Translations under genes and position numbers: made by a program | IMG/VR virus record: IMGVR_UViG_3300036781_000111 | Span: 1 to 38,122 of that record | Strand: one strand, 5' to 3' | From: a virus | DNA length: 38,122 nt | Part shown: positions 31,041-38,122 of the stretch, piece by piece | How positions within the stretch are numbered: position 1 is the stretch's first letter | How the letters are laid out: the number at the start of each line of letters is the position of its first letter | The notes under the pieces: model-generated | Told to the model about the DNA's origin: nothing | The model's database searches: none | Seen by the model: the letters and a program-made list of their open reading frames with translations, nothing else

Positions 31041-32750
31041 ATGGGCAAGGATAAGAAGAAGAGCAAGGGCAAGAAAGCCAATGCGACGGTGGCGGAGGTC
31101 CGCGCCGAGGTCATCGATCAGGTCTTCGCCAAGGCCAAGAAGACGTCCAAGGCCGCCAAGAAGGCGAGCAAGGCCTGGAACGAGCACGACGCGCTCGAGC
31201 ACAAGATCAAGGGGGCGAAGAGTCCCGACGCACTCCCCGGCGAGACTGAGGTCGACTATCAGTGGCGTAAGGCACACGAGAAAGAGAAAGCTGAGCGTGA
31301 CCCGCTCGCGGTCGGTCCCGGTGATGCGGTCCCAGACCCGACCCTGGAGCCCGCGCTGGCTTACGTCGCCTCGGTCATCGAGCAACTCGGTCCCGTTGAT
31401 GACGAGCCCGACGACGAGGCCAAGCATCCGCACCTGAAGCACCTGGACGAGGTCGGCCGGCTGGACGCGATCGTGAACGACAAGGCCCAGCCCAAGAAGG
31501 CCCGCCAGAACGCCCAGGCCCGCCTCGATCACCTCCGCGCCGAGGGCGAGGCCGCGCAGGCCAAGCGCGACAAGAAGGTGACAGTGACGGGCCTGAAGCC
31601 AGGAGTTGTAAACCAGGTTGAGGTCATGGAGGTATCCGACGTAAAAACTGGGAAACTGAAGACGCCCAAGGTCACCGTCAACGGTGTACCCCAGACCGTC
31701 ACCGTGGTCGATACCGAGGTCGGCCGCGAGTTCCAGGTGGGTGCCGCAGACACGCTCAGCGCCCCCACCCAGCCCGAGGGCGAGGCCACGATCGAGCGCG
31801 ACCACCTGGGCCGACCGAAGATCCAGTACCGCGACGCGGCGGGGAAGGTGAAGAGCAAGGCGTACACCCGCGTCACCACCTACATCAAGTGCCTGGAGGA
31901 TACTTCCTTGCTCGAGAAGTGGAAGCTTCGTACCTCCCTGATCGGAATGGTGGCGGACGCCGGGGAGGACAACCTCATTGCCGCCACCCGACTCGTCACC
32001 GCCCACGACAAGGCGCTGCGCGTCATCACGAAACGGGAGAAGAAAGGCGAGCTGGACTTGGGCCAGTTCGGGCTCATGCGCGCAGACGCGGACAAGGCGC
32101 TGCGCGATGGCTTGAACGCGATCGCGGACAAGACCCTGGACCTGGGCGGGGCGCACGAGAAGGCGCTGAAAGGCACCAACCTGCACGCCCTCACCGCCAT
32201 GCTCGACGAAGGCAAGATCGCCATGGACGACCCGGACGGGCTGGAGAACCTCGTCGAGTCTGGTCTGGCCACCCACTCGGACATCGCGGACCTGCGCGCC
32301 TACGACTCGAAGATGCGCGAGCTCGGCATCAGGCACGTCGCCGTCGAGCAGATGGTGGTCATCGACGAGCTGGCCGTGGCCGGGACCTTGGACCGGGCGA
32401 GCCTGTACCGGTTCCCCGGCACCACCCGCGCCATCCGCTGCGTGGCCGACATCAAGACGGGCCGCGTCGACTACGGCGCCGGGACCATCGGCATGCAGAT
32501 CAAGATGTACGCCCTCGGTAAGTCCTACGACCCGTCAGCGGCCGACCCGTCCCAGCGCGAGGATCTGAAGCTGAGCAAGTCGAAAGGCCTGCTGATCCAC
32601 CTGCCCCAGGGTCAGGCCCGCTGCGAGGTCTACGAGGTGGACCTGGACCTGGCCACGGTCGGGACCAAGTTGGCCGGCGAGGTCCGCGCCTGGCGCAACG
32701 CCGGGAAGCGGGTCGTGGACCTGACTAAGCCGCTGGCGGTGACCGAGTGA
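31041..32750 (+). CDS. RecB/Cas4-like PD-(D/E)XK exonuclease, 569 aa
   Basis: AAGGAGG six bases before ATG 31041. The C-terminal part carries the nuclease motifs in order: Glu436 in VEQMVV, Asp451 in GTLDR, Asp470-x-Lys472 in VADIKTG, and Gln486/Tyr490 in QIKMYA, the last typical of RecB/Cas4-type enzymes. The N-terminal 20 residues are Lys-rich (GKDKKKSKGKK); residues about 20-190 are charged helices. The middle (about 185-290) is beta-rich. It is probably a recombination exonuclease. No Cys cluster for an iron-sulphur centre is seen, which argues against Cas4 itself. Confidence 0.8.
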   Translation: MGKDKKKSKGKKANATVAEVRAEVIDQVFAKAKKTSKAAKKASKAWNEHDALEHKIKGAKSPDALPGETEVDYQWRKAHEKEKAERDPLAVGPGDAVPDPTLEPALAYVASVIEQLGPVDDEPDDEAKHPHLKHLDEVGRLDAIVNDKAQPKKARQNAQARLDHLRAEGEAAQAKRDKKVTVTGLKPGVVNQVEVMEVSDVKTGKLKTPKVTVNGVPQTVTVVDTEVGREFQVGAADTLSAPTQPEGEATIERDHLGRPKIQYRDAAGKVKSKAYTRVTTYIKCLEDTSLLEKWKLRTSLIGMVADAGEDNLIAATRLVTAHDKALRVITKREKKGELDLGQFGLMRADADKALRDGLNAIADKTLDLGGAHEKALKGTNLHALTAMLDEGKIAMDDPDGLENLVESGLATHSDIADLRAYDSKMRELGIRHVAVEQMVVIDELAVAGTLDRASLYRFPGTTRAIRCVADIKTGRVDYGAGTIGMQIKMYALGKSYDPSAADPSQREDLKLSKSKGLLIHLPQGQARCEVYEVDLDLATVGTKLAGEVRAWRNAGKRVVDLTKPLAVTE

Positions 32751-32914
32751 TTATCGCGATCCTGGCGCTGGCCGTCCTGACGGTGCTGAGCGTCCAGGCC
32801 ACTAACCGCGAGCCCGACAAGGTCAAGAGCCAGCACCTCGGCGCCATGGCGATAACCTTCGCCACCGCGATCATCGTTCTGGCGATCATTCTTCTGGCAA
32901 CTGGAAGGCTCTAG
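32747..32914 (+). CDS. Two-pass small membrane protein, 55 aa
   Basis: GTG 32747 overlaps the exonuclease TGA. Membrane segments at about 2-17 (IIAILALAVLTVLSVQ) and 34-52 (MAITFATAIIVLAIILLA), joined by a polar loop NREPDKVKSQ. Stop TAG 32912-32914 lies inside the palindrome of operator site 4. Unknown function. Confidence 0.7.
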   Translation: MIIAILALAVLTVLSVQATNREPDKVKSQHLGAMAITFATAIIVLAIILLATGRL

Positions 32915-32928
32915 TTGACCGGTCAACT
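32911..32928 (+). promoter_or_regulatory. Palindromic operator (site 4), no clear promoter boxes
   Basis: CTAGTTGACCGGTCAACT, with a 16-bp uninterrupted perfect palindrome AGTTGACCGGTCAACT at 32913-32928; the right arm lacks the final AG of the other sites. TAACCT follows at 32931-32936, but no fitting -35 lies upstream. It precedes the Lys-rich 158-aa gene by 100 bases. It may act as an operator for a weak or activated promoter, or as a roadblock site. Confidence 0.65.
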
Positions 32929-33026
32929 GCTAACCTAGGGGTGGCCGAGATGGCCCAGTCCCCGCGGGATTGTTTCACGCTCACGCCAACGGCAAGTCAC
33001 GAAAATATCAAGGAAGGGTAACGATC

Positions 33027-33503
33027 ATGGCAAAGGACAAGAGCAAGGACAAGAAGGGCGGGAAGGCCGCGATGGCCTCACCCGCCAAGTCCAACAAGAA
33101 GGACAAGGGCGGCGACTACAAGCTGAGCGCGCCCGGCACGGGCGGCCAGTTCAAGGCCGAAGACCACGTCGGGCGGCTGCTGCTCATCACGCCCCACGAG
33201 GTGGAGCACGACATCAAGACCAGCAACGGGGACGCCAACGCGACCCGGGCCGACATCGTCGTGCTGGACGAGAAGAGCAAGGGCAAGGACGTCGTCCTGG
33301 ACGACTCCCTGATCTTCCAGAAGGTGGTCCAGGGTCAGCTCCGCGAGGCGATCGCGCAGAAGTCCCGGGTGGTCGGTCGGCTGTTCGTCGACAAGGACAG
33401 CAAGAAGGCGGGCCAGTCGGCCCCCTACAAGCTGGCGGCACCGTCCGAGGACGAGATCAAGCTCGCGGCCAAGTACCTGGACGACCTCGACCCGCTGCGC
33501 TGA
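33027..33503 (+). CDS. Lys-tagged early protein, possible ssDNA-binding type, 158 aa
   Basis: ATG 33027 has AAGGAAGGG eight bases upstream; the longer frame starts in the leader. Residues 1-35 are almost only Lys/Asp/Ser/Gly (MAKDKSKDKKGGKAAM). The folded part (VGRLLLITPHEVEHDIKTS, RADIVVLDEKSKGKDVVL, SRVVGRLFVDKDSK) is a five-strand pattern that could be an OB fold, as in phage ssDNA-binding proteins. Followed by a strong terminator, so probably made in quantity. The OB call is tentative. Confidence 0.66.
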   Translation: MAKDKSKDKKGGKAAMASPAKSNKKDKGGDYKLSAPGTGGQFKAEDHVGRLLLITPHEVEHDIKTSNGDANATRADIVVLDEKSKGKDVVLDDSLIFQKVVQGQLREAIAQKSRVVGRLFVDKDSKKAGQSAPYKLAAPSEDEIKLAAKYLDDLDPLR

Positions 33504-33526
33504 CCCCCGCTCTCGCGCAGTTCCCC

Positions 33527-33557
33527 GGGTCCCCGCGCATCCCCGGCGCGGGGACCC
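33527..33557 (+). terminator. Strong hairpin terminator
   Basis: GGGTCCCCGCGC (33527-33538) pairs perfectly with 33546-33557, 7-base loop, followed by TTCCCCTTCT. It lies 24 bases after the stop of the 158-aa gene. The best terminator-like element on the plus strand. Confidence 0.82.
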
Positions 33558-33591
33558 TTCCCCTTCTCGGCCCCACCTGAAAGGTCCCCTC

Positions 33592-34197
33592 ATGGACGAC
33601 ACCACCATACCCGCCCGTCGCGCCGAACTGGCCACCATCACCAAGCTGACCAACTCCGGCGACGCCGACCGCCGCCTGCAAGAGCTGATGGCAGCCTCCC
33701 TGATTGACATCAGCGAAGGCCTCCAGGCGCTGGCCCCGACCGCTCCCGGACCCGAACTGCTCGACCTTCCGCCCGTCGCCAGGGTCACGCAGATCCCGGC
33801 GTTGACCGCTGAGCAGGAGGCAGACATGGACGGCGCCGCCTTCACCCCCAACCTGGTCGCGGAGGTTGCCGCGAGCCTGGCCGAGATCCCCGACCATGCC
33901 ACGCCCGAGCAGCAAGCCGCCGACTACGAGCAGGCCCTACGCCCGACCGAGAAAGGTCAGCGGGTGATGCTGGAGGGCAGCGAACCTGCACGACTGGGCA
34001 CTGTCGAGTCGTTCGGCGTCAGCGAGAATGAGCCTTACGTGGTCGTATCGTGGGACGCTGACCCGACCAGGCCGCAGAAGGTCTGGGTCCGGCTCCTGCT
34101 CGTCGTCACGGAAGAGCCCGCTACCGGCGCCGACCCGGCCCAGTTCGATGTCGTCATGCCGGACGAGAAGCCCGCCAAGAAGAAGGCCAAGAAATGA
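33592..34197 (+). CDS. Hypothetical early protein with Lys-rich tail, 201 aa
   Basis: GAAAGG nine bases before ATG 33592. Helical N-terminal half (ADRRLQELMAASLIDISEGL), an acidic middle, a small beta part (GQRVMLEGSEPARLGTVES, YVVVSWDADPTRPQKVWVR) resembling an SH3-like barrel, and a basic tail EKPAKKKAKK. Begins after the terminator at 33557, so a promoter or read-through is needed. Not recognised. Confidence 0.66.
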   Translation: MDDTTIPARRAELATITKLTNSGDADRRLQELMAASLIDISEGLQALAPTAPGPELLDLPPVARVTQIPALTAEQEADMDGAAFTPNLVAEVAASLAEIPDHATPEQQAADYEQALRPTEKGQRVMLEGSEPARLGTVESFGVSENEPYVVVSWDADPTRPQKVWVRLLLVVTEEPATGADPAQFDVVMPDEKPAKKKAKK

Positions 34198-34532
34198 CCC
34201 GGTCGCGCGCCGAGCGCGTCAAGCTGAAGAAGGCGGCCCGGAAGTCGTCGCAGCGCCGCGGCCGCGAACTGGACGGCGTCATCTACGTGCGCACCGAGAT
34301 CCCCGACCAGGACCTGGTCAGCGAGCGCGACCTGATCCTGCACACCATTGACGAGTCGATCGCCACCCTCCAGTCCGAGGGCTGTGACGTCCGGCACCTG
34401 ACCGTCGTCACGTTCGGCACCAGCGACCCGAAGAGCGCCGGCCGGATGTCCGTCGAGGTGAAGAGCCGCCTCGCCCCCGGCGCGGCCAGCATATTCAAAG
34501 ACCCCGCGCCAGCCGTTGCGGATGATGACTGA
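34194..34532 (+). CDS. Hypothetical basic protein, 112 aa
   Basis: ATGA-coupled. Very basic first 24 residues (TRSRAERVKLKKAARKSSQRR), then VIYVRTEIPDQDLVSERDL and HLTVVTFGTSDPKSAGRM, a compact alpha/beta fold. The basic start suggests nucleic-acid contact. Not recognised. Confidence 0.65.
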   Translation: MTRSRAERVKLKKAARKSSQRRGRELDGVIYVRTEIPDQDLVSERDLILHTIDESIATLQSEGCDVRHLTVVTFGTSDPKSAGRMSVEVKSRLAPGAASIFKDPAPAVADDD

Positions 34533-35466
34533 CCTGCTGGACGATTCCTTCCCCCACGGCACGAAGGCTGGGTATGACGCAGGGTGCCGGGGCGGGGCGT
34601 GTCCGGCCCCGATGAAGTGTCGGGACGTTCGCGCTCGCTACATGGGCGATTACGCCTTCCGGCGCCAGATCGATGCCGGCCTGACGATTGCCACTATCCT
34701 AGCCAATGAGCTAGCTGACGCCGAGAGCGCCCGCCTGGCCGCTGTTGCTGAGCGTCAGGCGGCGCGCTCGGCACTGCTGGTTCAGAAGCCGCAGAAGCCG
34801 CCGCGAGAACGCACCCCGAAGCCGCCGCGAGAACGCACCCCGAAGCCGCCGCGGCCCGAGCCCGCCCCGGTCCTGCATGGTTCATTGACGATGTACCGAC
34901 GCGGCTGCCGCGATGACACCTGCCCCGCCGATCCTTCATGCTCGACCGTAGCGCTTGCCTACTACGCGGCCCGGAACCGTGCCCTGGTGCGCACCGTGCA
35001 AGGGCATGGGACTAACGCCTCCTTCGTCCGTGGCTGCCGGTGCGAGCCTTGCCAGGAGGCGCACCGCAAGTACCACCGCGACTACGCCGCCAAACGGAGA
35101 GCCGAGCCGATCCCCACCGACAAGCACGGCACCGTCTACGGCTACGTTCTGGGATGCCACGATCGTGCAGCCTGCCCCGCGTCACCGACCTGCACCGATG
35201 TACAACGTGCAGCGGAGACCGCGCAACGCCGCGCCCGTGGCCTCGATCCCGCTCCCGAGCTCGTGGACGCGGTGCCAGCTATCCGGCACATTCAATCTCT
35301 ACGCTCTCGCGGGCTGACCTATGCCGAGATTGCCGCAGCCGCAAAAGTGGGCAGAACCGCGATCGCCGCACTCGTCCGGGGCCGCTACGGCGGCGATCGC
35401 GCGGGCCAAGTCCCTGAGCGGATTTCCGCCGAGCGTGCCGCTCGGATACTGGCGATCGATCCGTAG
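34525..35466 (+). CDS. Protein with four HGT/GC zinc-ribbon-like modules and C-terminal HTH, 313 aa
   Basis: ATG 34525 (ATGACTGA overlap; a second ATG is three bases upstream). Four modules of form HGT-xxx-Y/F-xx-GC-x(n)-C: residues 11-32 (HGTKAGYDAGCRGGAC), 118-139 (HGSLTMYRRGCRDDTC), 161-176 (HGTNASFVRGCRCEPC) and 201-223 (HGTVYGYVLGCHDRAAC). A Pro/Arg linker with the repeat PPRERTPK lies at 92-109. Residues 262-286 (RGLTYAEIAAAAKVGRTAIA) form an HTH. Modules of this kind are widespread in actinobacteria and their phages but usually single. Likely a DNA-binding, zinc-stabilised protein. Confidence 0.78.
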   Translation: MTDLLDDSFPHGTKAGYDAGCRGGACPAPMKCRDVRARYMGDYAFRRQIDAGLTIATILANELADAESARLAAVAERQAARSALLVQKPQKPPRERTPKPPRERTPKPPRPEPAPVLHGSLTMYRRGCRDDTCPADPSCSTVALAYYAARNRALVRTVQGHGTNASFVRGCRCEPCQEAHRKYHRDYAAKRRAEPIPTDKHGTVYGYVLGCHDRAACPASPTCTDVQRAAETAQRRARGLDPAPELVDAVPAIRHIQSLRSRGLTYAEIAAAAKVGRTAIAALVRGRYGGDRAGQVPERISAERAARILAIDP

Positions 35467-35470
35467 AGCC

Positions 35471-36250
35471 ATGGCCCGCCAGCCTTGCATCGAGTGTCAC
35501 GTCCGGCCCCCGTCCGGGTCGCGTCGGCGGTGCGCGACGTGCCTGCTGCGTCACGAGCCCGTCGACGTCCAGGTGGCGGCGTGCCGGCGTCGGCTCGGGA
35601 TGGTGCCGGTGGAGTTGCGCCGCGCCCGAGTGAAGGCCGAACTCTGGCCCGCGGGGACGCGCTGGTGTGCCTCCTGCCAGTCGTTCCGTGATCTGACGGA
35701 CATGGCGGGCGGCGGGAAAGGGTCACGGTGCCGGGCGTGTGCGTCGGCGGCGTCCCACTCGGCCATGCTCGAGCGCACCTACGGGCTCACGACCGCCCAG
35801 TACGACGATCTGCTGGCCCGCCAGGGCGGGCGGTGCGCCATCTGCCGCCAGAAGCCCGGCAAGAAACGCCTGGCGGTCGATCATGACCACGTCACCGGCG
35901 CGGTCCGGGGCCTGCTGTGCGCCCGGGATAACCACGAGCTGCTCGGGGCCGGGTTCGACTCCACCGCCAAGCTGGTGGCCGCCGCCTACTATCTCGCCCA
36001 CCCACCCGCGACGGGCACCTGGCGATCTCCCGAGGATGGCCTGGACGCCACCTTCACGTTCCCGACCGAGGACGCGCGCGCCCGGCACCCGGAACTGGTC
36101 GCGGTCGGCGGAACCGTCCGGGCCGCGGCCACCGGCGAGGACGTGGTCTGCACCCGGCCTCACGTCATGCCGGTCGGCGCGGTCAAAGACCCGGACCGGC
36201 CCGGCACCTGGCGGGTGTGGGTGGAGGACGGCGCGCCGGCACCGTTCTAG
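35471..36250 (+). CDS. Endonuclease VII-like HNH nuclease with extra zinc knuckles, 259 aa
   Basis: Start ATG 35471, four bases after the upstream stop. Residues 100-170 match recombination endonuclease VII: YGLTTAQYDDLLARQGGRC, CAIC at 122-125, VDHDH at 136-140, then GLLCARDNHELLG with Cys150 and Asn154/His155. Two further zinc knuckles precede it: Cys6/Cys9 with Cys21/Cys24, and Cys66/Cys69 with Cys87/Cys90. The enzyme resolves branched DNA before or during packaging. A beta-rich C-terminal 80 residues of unknown role follow. Last gene of the rightward unit. Confidence 0.88.
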   Translation: MARQPCIECHVRPPSGSRRRCATCLLRHEPVDVQVAACRRRLGMVPVELRRARVKAELWPAGTRWCASCQSFRDLTDMAGGGKGSRCRACASAASHSAMLERTYGLTTAQYDDLLARQGGRCAICRQKPGKKRLAVDHDHVTGAVRGLLCARDNHELLGAGFDSTAKLVAAAYYLAHPPATGTWRSPEDGLDATFTFPTEDARARHPELVAVGGTVRAAATGEDVVCTRPHVMPVGAVKDPDRPGTWRVWVEDGAPAPF

Positions 36251-36260
36251 GAATGGCGAA

Positions 36261-36303
36261 GGTCCCGGCCAGCAGAGCGTGAGCTACTGAACTAGCCGGG
36301 ACC
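36261..36303. terminator. Convergent hairpin, probably bidirectional terminator
   Basis: GGTCCCGGC (36261-36269) and GCCGGGACC (36295-36303) form a 9-bp perfect stem with a 25-base loop in the only space between the rightward and leftward units. No U run on either side. The position at the meeting point of both arms makes a termination role likely. Confidence 0.68.
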
Positions 36304-36337
36304 AGGACCACCTAGCGAGGGCGTCGGGGTCAGAGTA

Positions 36338-36673
36338 TCAGACCGGTCGCGGGAATCGACGCCACCGGTCCGGGACGGCGCTGCCGAGCACGAGCATGTC
36401 GCCGGGGTCCAGGCGGGGGATCTTCGACCCAGCCGGGCGCTGCTGCTCGATGTCCGCGAAGGCGTTACTGGCGGCGAGCATGTAGTCGTCGCGCCACTTC
36501 TCGAGCTCTGCCACGCGGTTGGACAGGTCCTCCCACGTCGGCAGTTTCTGGCGCCGGTCGGTGGCCCGGTCCGCGGCACGTCCGCGGCGGGCGTTGAAGA
36601 AGATTGTCAGGGCTGCGACGATAAGCGACACTCCTGCCGCCGTCACGATCGCAACGATGTCACCGAAACTCAC
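36338..36673 (-). CDS. Single-pass membrane protein with coiled coil, last leftward gene, 111 aa
   Basis: GTG 36673 overlaps the previous TGA and has GGAGGGG five bases upstream, one of the best ribosome sites in the window. Membrane segment at about 4-24 (GDIVAIVTAAGVSLIVAALT), then a basic stretch NARRGRAADRATDRRQ and a coiled coil (WEDLSNRVAELEKWRDDY). Proteins of this shape lie next to lysis genes in many actinophages; a lysis accessory role is possible. Confidence 0.7.
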   Translation of the reverse strand: MSFGDIVAIVTAAGVSLIVAALTIFFNARRGRAADRATDRRQKLPTWEDLSNRVAELEKWRDDYMLAASNAFADIEQQRPAGSKIPRLDPGDMLVLGSAVPDRWRRFPRPV

Positions 36674-37065
36674 TTTTTCCCCTCCAGACGTGACAGCAGG
36701 ATGACGAGCCGCCCAGTAGCCAGGAGCGTGAGCAGGATCAGGATCACAACCAGGGCGATGCTGACCGGGCCGTGGGCGGCGACGATGGCCGAGGCGATAG
36801 CTCCGGCCATGCCGACGACGACGACCGCGCACGCCCAACGTTCTATCGCTTCGAGCCGGTCACTCCCGCTGGCCACCACCGCGGTCAAGGCCGCGAGCAT
36901 GACGGCAAGGCAGAACCAGCGCACCAGTCCCGCCGAGCTGAAATCGAACACGCCCGTGAACGCCGTGGAACCGCCGAGGACGGCGAAGATGGCGTACTTC
37001 ACGGTCAGCACCCACCGGGGCAGGAGGATGGGCGTCGCCCACCAGTGCCGAATGTGCTGCATCAC
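36670..37065 (-). CDS. Four-pass membrane protein, 131 aa
   Basis: GTG 37065 (or ATG 37062) with GGAGG upstream. Four hydrophobic segments are visible: about 19-38, 46-63, 80-100 and 102-122 (PVSIALVVILILLTLLATG). Basic end SRLEGKK. Holin-like four-TM proteins of this size sit downstream of tail genes in actinophages, so this is an alternative holin to the gene at 12597. Confidence 0.7.
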   Translation of the reverse strand: MMQHIRHWWATPILLPRWVLTVKYAIFAVLGGSTAFTGVFDFSSAGLVRWFCLAVMLAALTAVVASGSDRLEAIERWACAVVVVGMAGAIASAIVAAHGPVSIALVVILILLTLLATGRLVILLSRLEGKK

Positions 37066-37277
37066 ATTCCACCTCCAATGATCGCGGCCACTTCCGCGTC
37101 GGTGAGTCCGAGTGCGCGCAATTTCACGGCCGCACTCTCCCGTGCCGCCAAGATCGCGTCAACCTGCTGCTGAGCGTCCTCGATCGCATCCAGTGGCACG
37201 AGCGGGGTAGGGTCCAGGAAGATCGGAGCCTCGGAACCGTCCGGGGTGATGTCCACTGCAGCGTCGTCGTCGGTCAT
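37062..37277 (-). CDS. Small tail-associated protein, 71 aa
   Basis: ATGA-coupled to the preceding tail gene. Acidic N-terminus (TDDDAAVDITPDGSEAP), then a helix IEDAQQQVDAILAARESAAV and LRALGLTDAEVAAIIGG. The ending ALGLT-x-x-E-x-x-AI-x-G is, in my memory, common in short actinophage proteins just after tail genes. Function unknown. Confidence 0.72.
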   Translation of the reverse strand: MTDDDAAVDITPDGSEAPIFLDPTPLVPLDAIEDAQQQVDAILAARESAAVKLRALGLTDAEVAAIIGGGM

Positions 37278-38122
37278 CCGATCTTCACCACCTTCATCGT
37301 CCCCGTCCCGGTCCCCGTCGAGAGAATGAACGAGATACCGCCGTAAGCGGATGCTGTCCGGTGTTGCAATCCGCCGAGGTAGAGACCGGAGCTAGTCGTC
37401 ATCGGGTTAGGGGTGACGAGGGAATCGAGGCGCGCGATCGTGGCCTGCGCGAGCGCTGGCGCCGAAATCTCCAACGTCCCGACATGGCGGGCGGACGCGA
37501 TGCCGATACCACCCGACCCGACCCAGTTAGCCGCCGCGAGAGACTGAGCCCCCGTCGCCACGGTGTTGATAACGACAAGGCGCTGGGAGTCGTACACCGA
37601 ACTGGCGTCGTCGGCAGGACTACCCCCACCAGTACGCAGGCGGTGGCCGAGCGTTGCCGCCCCAGAGGTGATGAAATCGTATTCGACCAGATAGCGATCC
37701 TCGCCGGTGCCATCGAACACGTTATTGGGGGACCAGCTCGACGCCCCCGTGAAAGTGATCGTCCCATCCGTAGCAACGCTGGCCGACCCTGACCCGACCG
37801 TGACTGACGAGGGGATGACCCCCTGGACTGCTGGCTTGGACTCTAGTGCCGTAAGCCGCGACCCGAGGGTGGCATACCAGGCCCCGATCCCGACCGTCCC
37901 GACGATCGCATAGCCGTTACCGACCGGGACCATCAGGACCCGCTCGCTAGCGGCGACCGGCGTCAAGGTGACGTAGCTGCGCGTGCTCAGCACGGTCTCG
38001 CCCTCGAAGGTGACCTTAGCCGCGCCGCTGCCCGAGTATGCCGGGTTTACGACCGCGAGCCGGACGGGCCGATCGGCGGACGACTTCTTGCGGGTCGGGT
38101 CTTTGACGTAGCCGCCGACGAT
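37274..38122 (-). CDS. Minor tail protein, C-terminal part, open at the right edge
   Basis: The frame is open to the last base (it begins IVGGYVKDPTRKKSS); the GTG at 37993 is internal, not the true start. 282 residues are present. The first 90 residues (PVRLAVVNPAYSGSGAAKV, VTLTPVAASERVLMVPVGN, GYAIVGTVG) form a small barrel of a type common in actinophage tail-tip proteins. Residues about 85-282 look like a beta-rich tail-fibre or jelly-roll part ending SFILSTGTGTGTMKVVKIG. I infer that its N-terminus is the fragment at bases 35-1. Confidence 0.75.
   Translation of the reverse strand: MVGGYVKDPTRKKSSADRPVRLAVVNPAYSGSGAAKVTFEGETVLSTRSYVTLTPVAASERVLMVPVGNGYAIVGTVGIGAWYATLGSRLTALESKPAVQGVIPSSVTVGSGSASVATDGTITFTGASSWSPNNVFDGTGEDRYLVEYDFITSGAATLGHRLRTGGGSPADDASSVYDSQRLVVINTVATGAQSLAAANWVGSGGIGIASARHVGTLEISAPALAQATIARLDSLVTPNPMTTSSGLYLGGLQHRTASAYGGISFILSTGTGTGTMKVVKIG

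Noticed and set aside
31041-32750. Cas4 of a CRISPR system.
   Set aside because: The nuclease motifs fit the wider RecB/Cas4 family, but the Cys cluster is missing and no CRISPR array or other Cas genes are present.
32938-33010. GGGGTGGCCGAGATGGCCCAG looks like the 5' part of a Ser/Leu tRNA with D arm.
   Set aside because: No T-arm GTTCRANNC, no matching acceptor strand and no anticodon arm follow; at most a chance or decayed fragment.

Overview
This window looks like an almost complete genome of a tailed phage (siphovirus type) of a high-GC actinobacterium. The DNA is GC-rich with GC-biased third codon positions. Genes are packed with ATGA or GTGA overlaps, ribosome-binding sites are of the GAAAGG/AAGGAGG type, and several proteins belong to types common in actinophages: an SPP1-like portal, a MuF-type minor capsid protein, an HK97-fold capsid, a frameshifted tail-assembly chaperone, fibronectin-III tail proteins, a Prim-Pol/SF3 helicase and an endonuclease VII-type HNH protein. 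No integrase, attachment site, tRNA or CRISPR array was seen.

Layout. A divergent start region lies at 20386-20588. Leftward (minus strand) come two unknown genes, small terminase, a small gene, large terminase, an operator/promoter with a structured leader, a 52-aa gene, portal, MuF protein, a peptidase/holin pair (probable lysis cassette), scaffold, major capsid, head-tail connectors, major tail protein, chaperones G/GT, tape measure, and three tail-tip proteins, the first with FN3 domains. This leftward unit leaves the window at base 1 and appears to re-enter at base 38122, continuing to 36338 with a tail-tip protein, a small protein and two membrane proteins. The two window ends look like the two halves of one gene, with a 1-nt (mod 3) mismatch at the join, so the natural map is probably circular or circularly permuted and about 38.1 kb long.

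Rightward (plus strand) from 20589 come two unknown genes, the primase-helicase and a small gene. A short leftward six-gene cluster follows (25808-24670) that starts with a ribbon-helix-helix-like protein. From 26048 a long rightward series of small early genes runs on: several membrane proteins, a free-standing LuxR-type HTH, a winged-helix-like protein, an Ala/Asp/Tyr triplet-repeat protein, a RecB/Cas4-like nuclease, Lys-tagged proteins, a protein with four zinc-ribbon-like modules plus an HTH, and the endonuclease VII-like protein. The two arms converge on a hairpin at 36261-36303.

The most interesting system is regulatory. Four copies of an interrupted palindrome (CTAGTTG-N6-CAACTAG type) lie at 17042-17061, 25923-25948, 29526-29545 and 32911-32928. 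Three sit inside sigma70-like promoters, and the second lies between two good divergent promoters. Two of these promoters are followed by leaders closed by long perfect stems (12 and 14 bp), and a third, more complex structured RNA candidate with two mutually exclusive helices lies at 21180-21282. This suggests a repressor-controlled network of promoters plus RNA leaders spread over both arms; the repressor is not certain.
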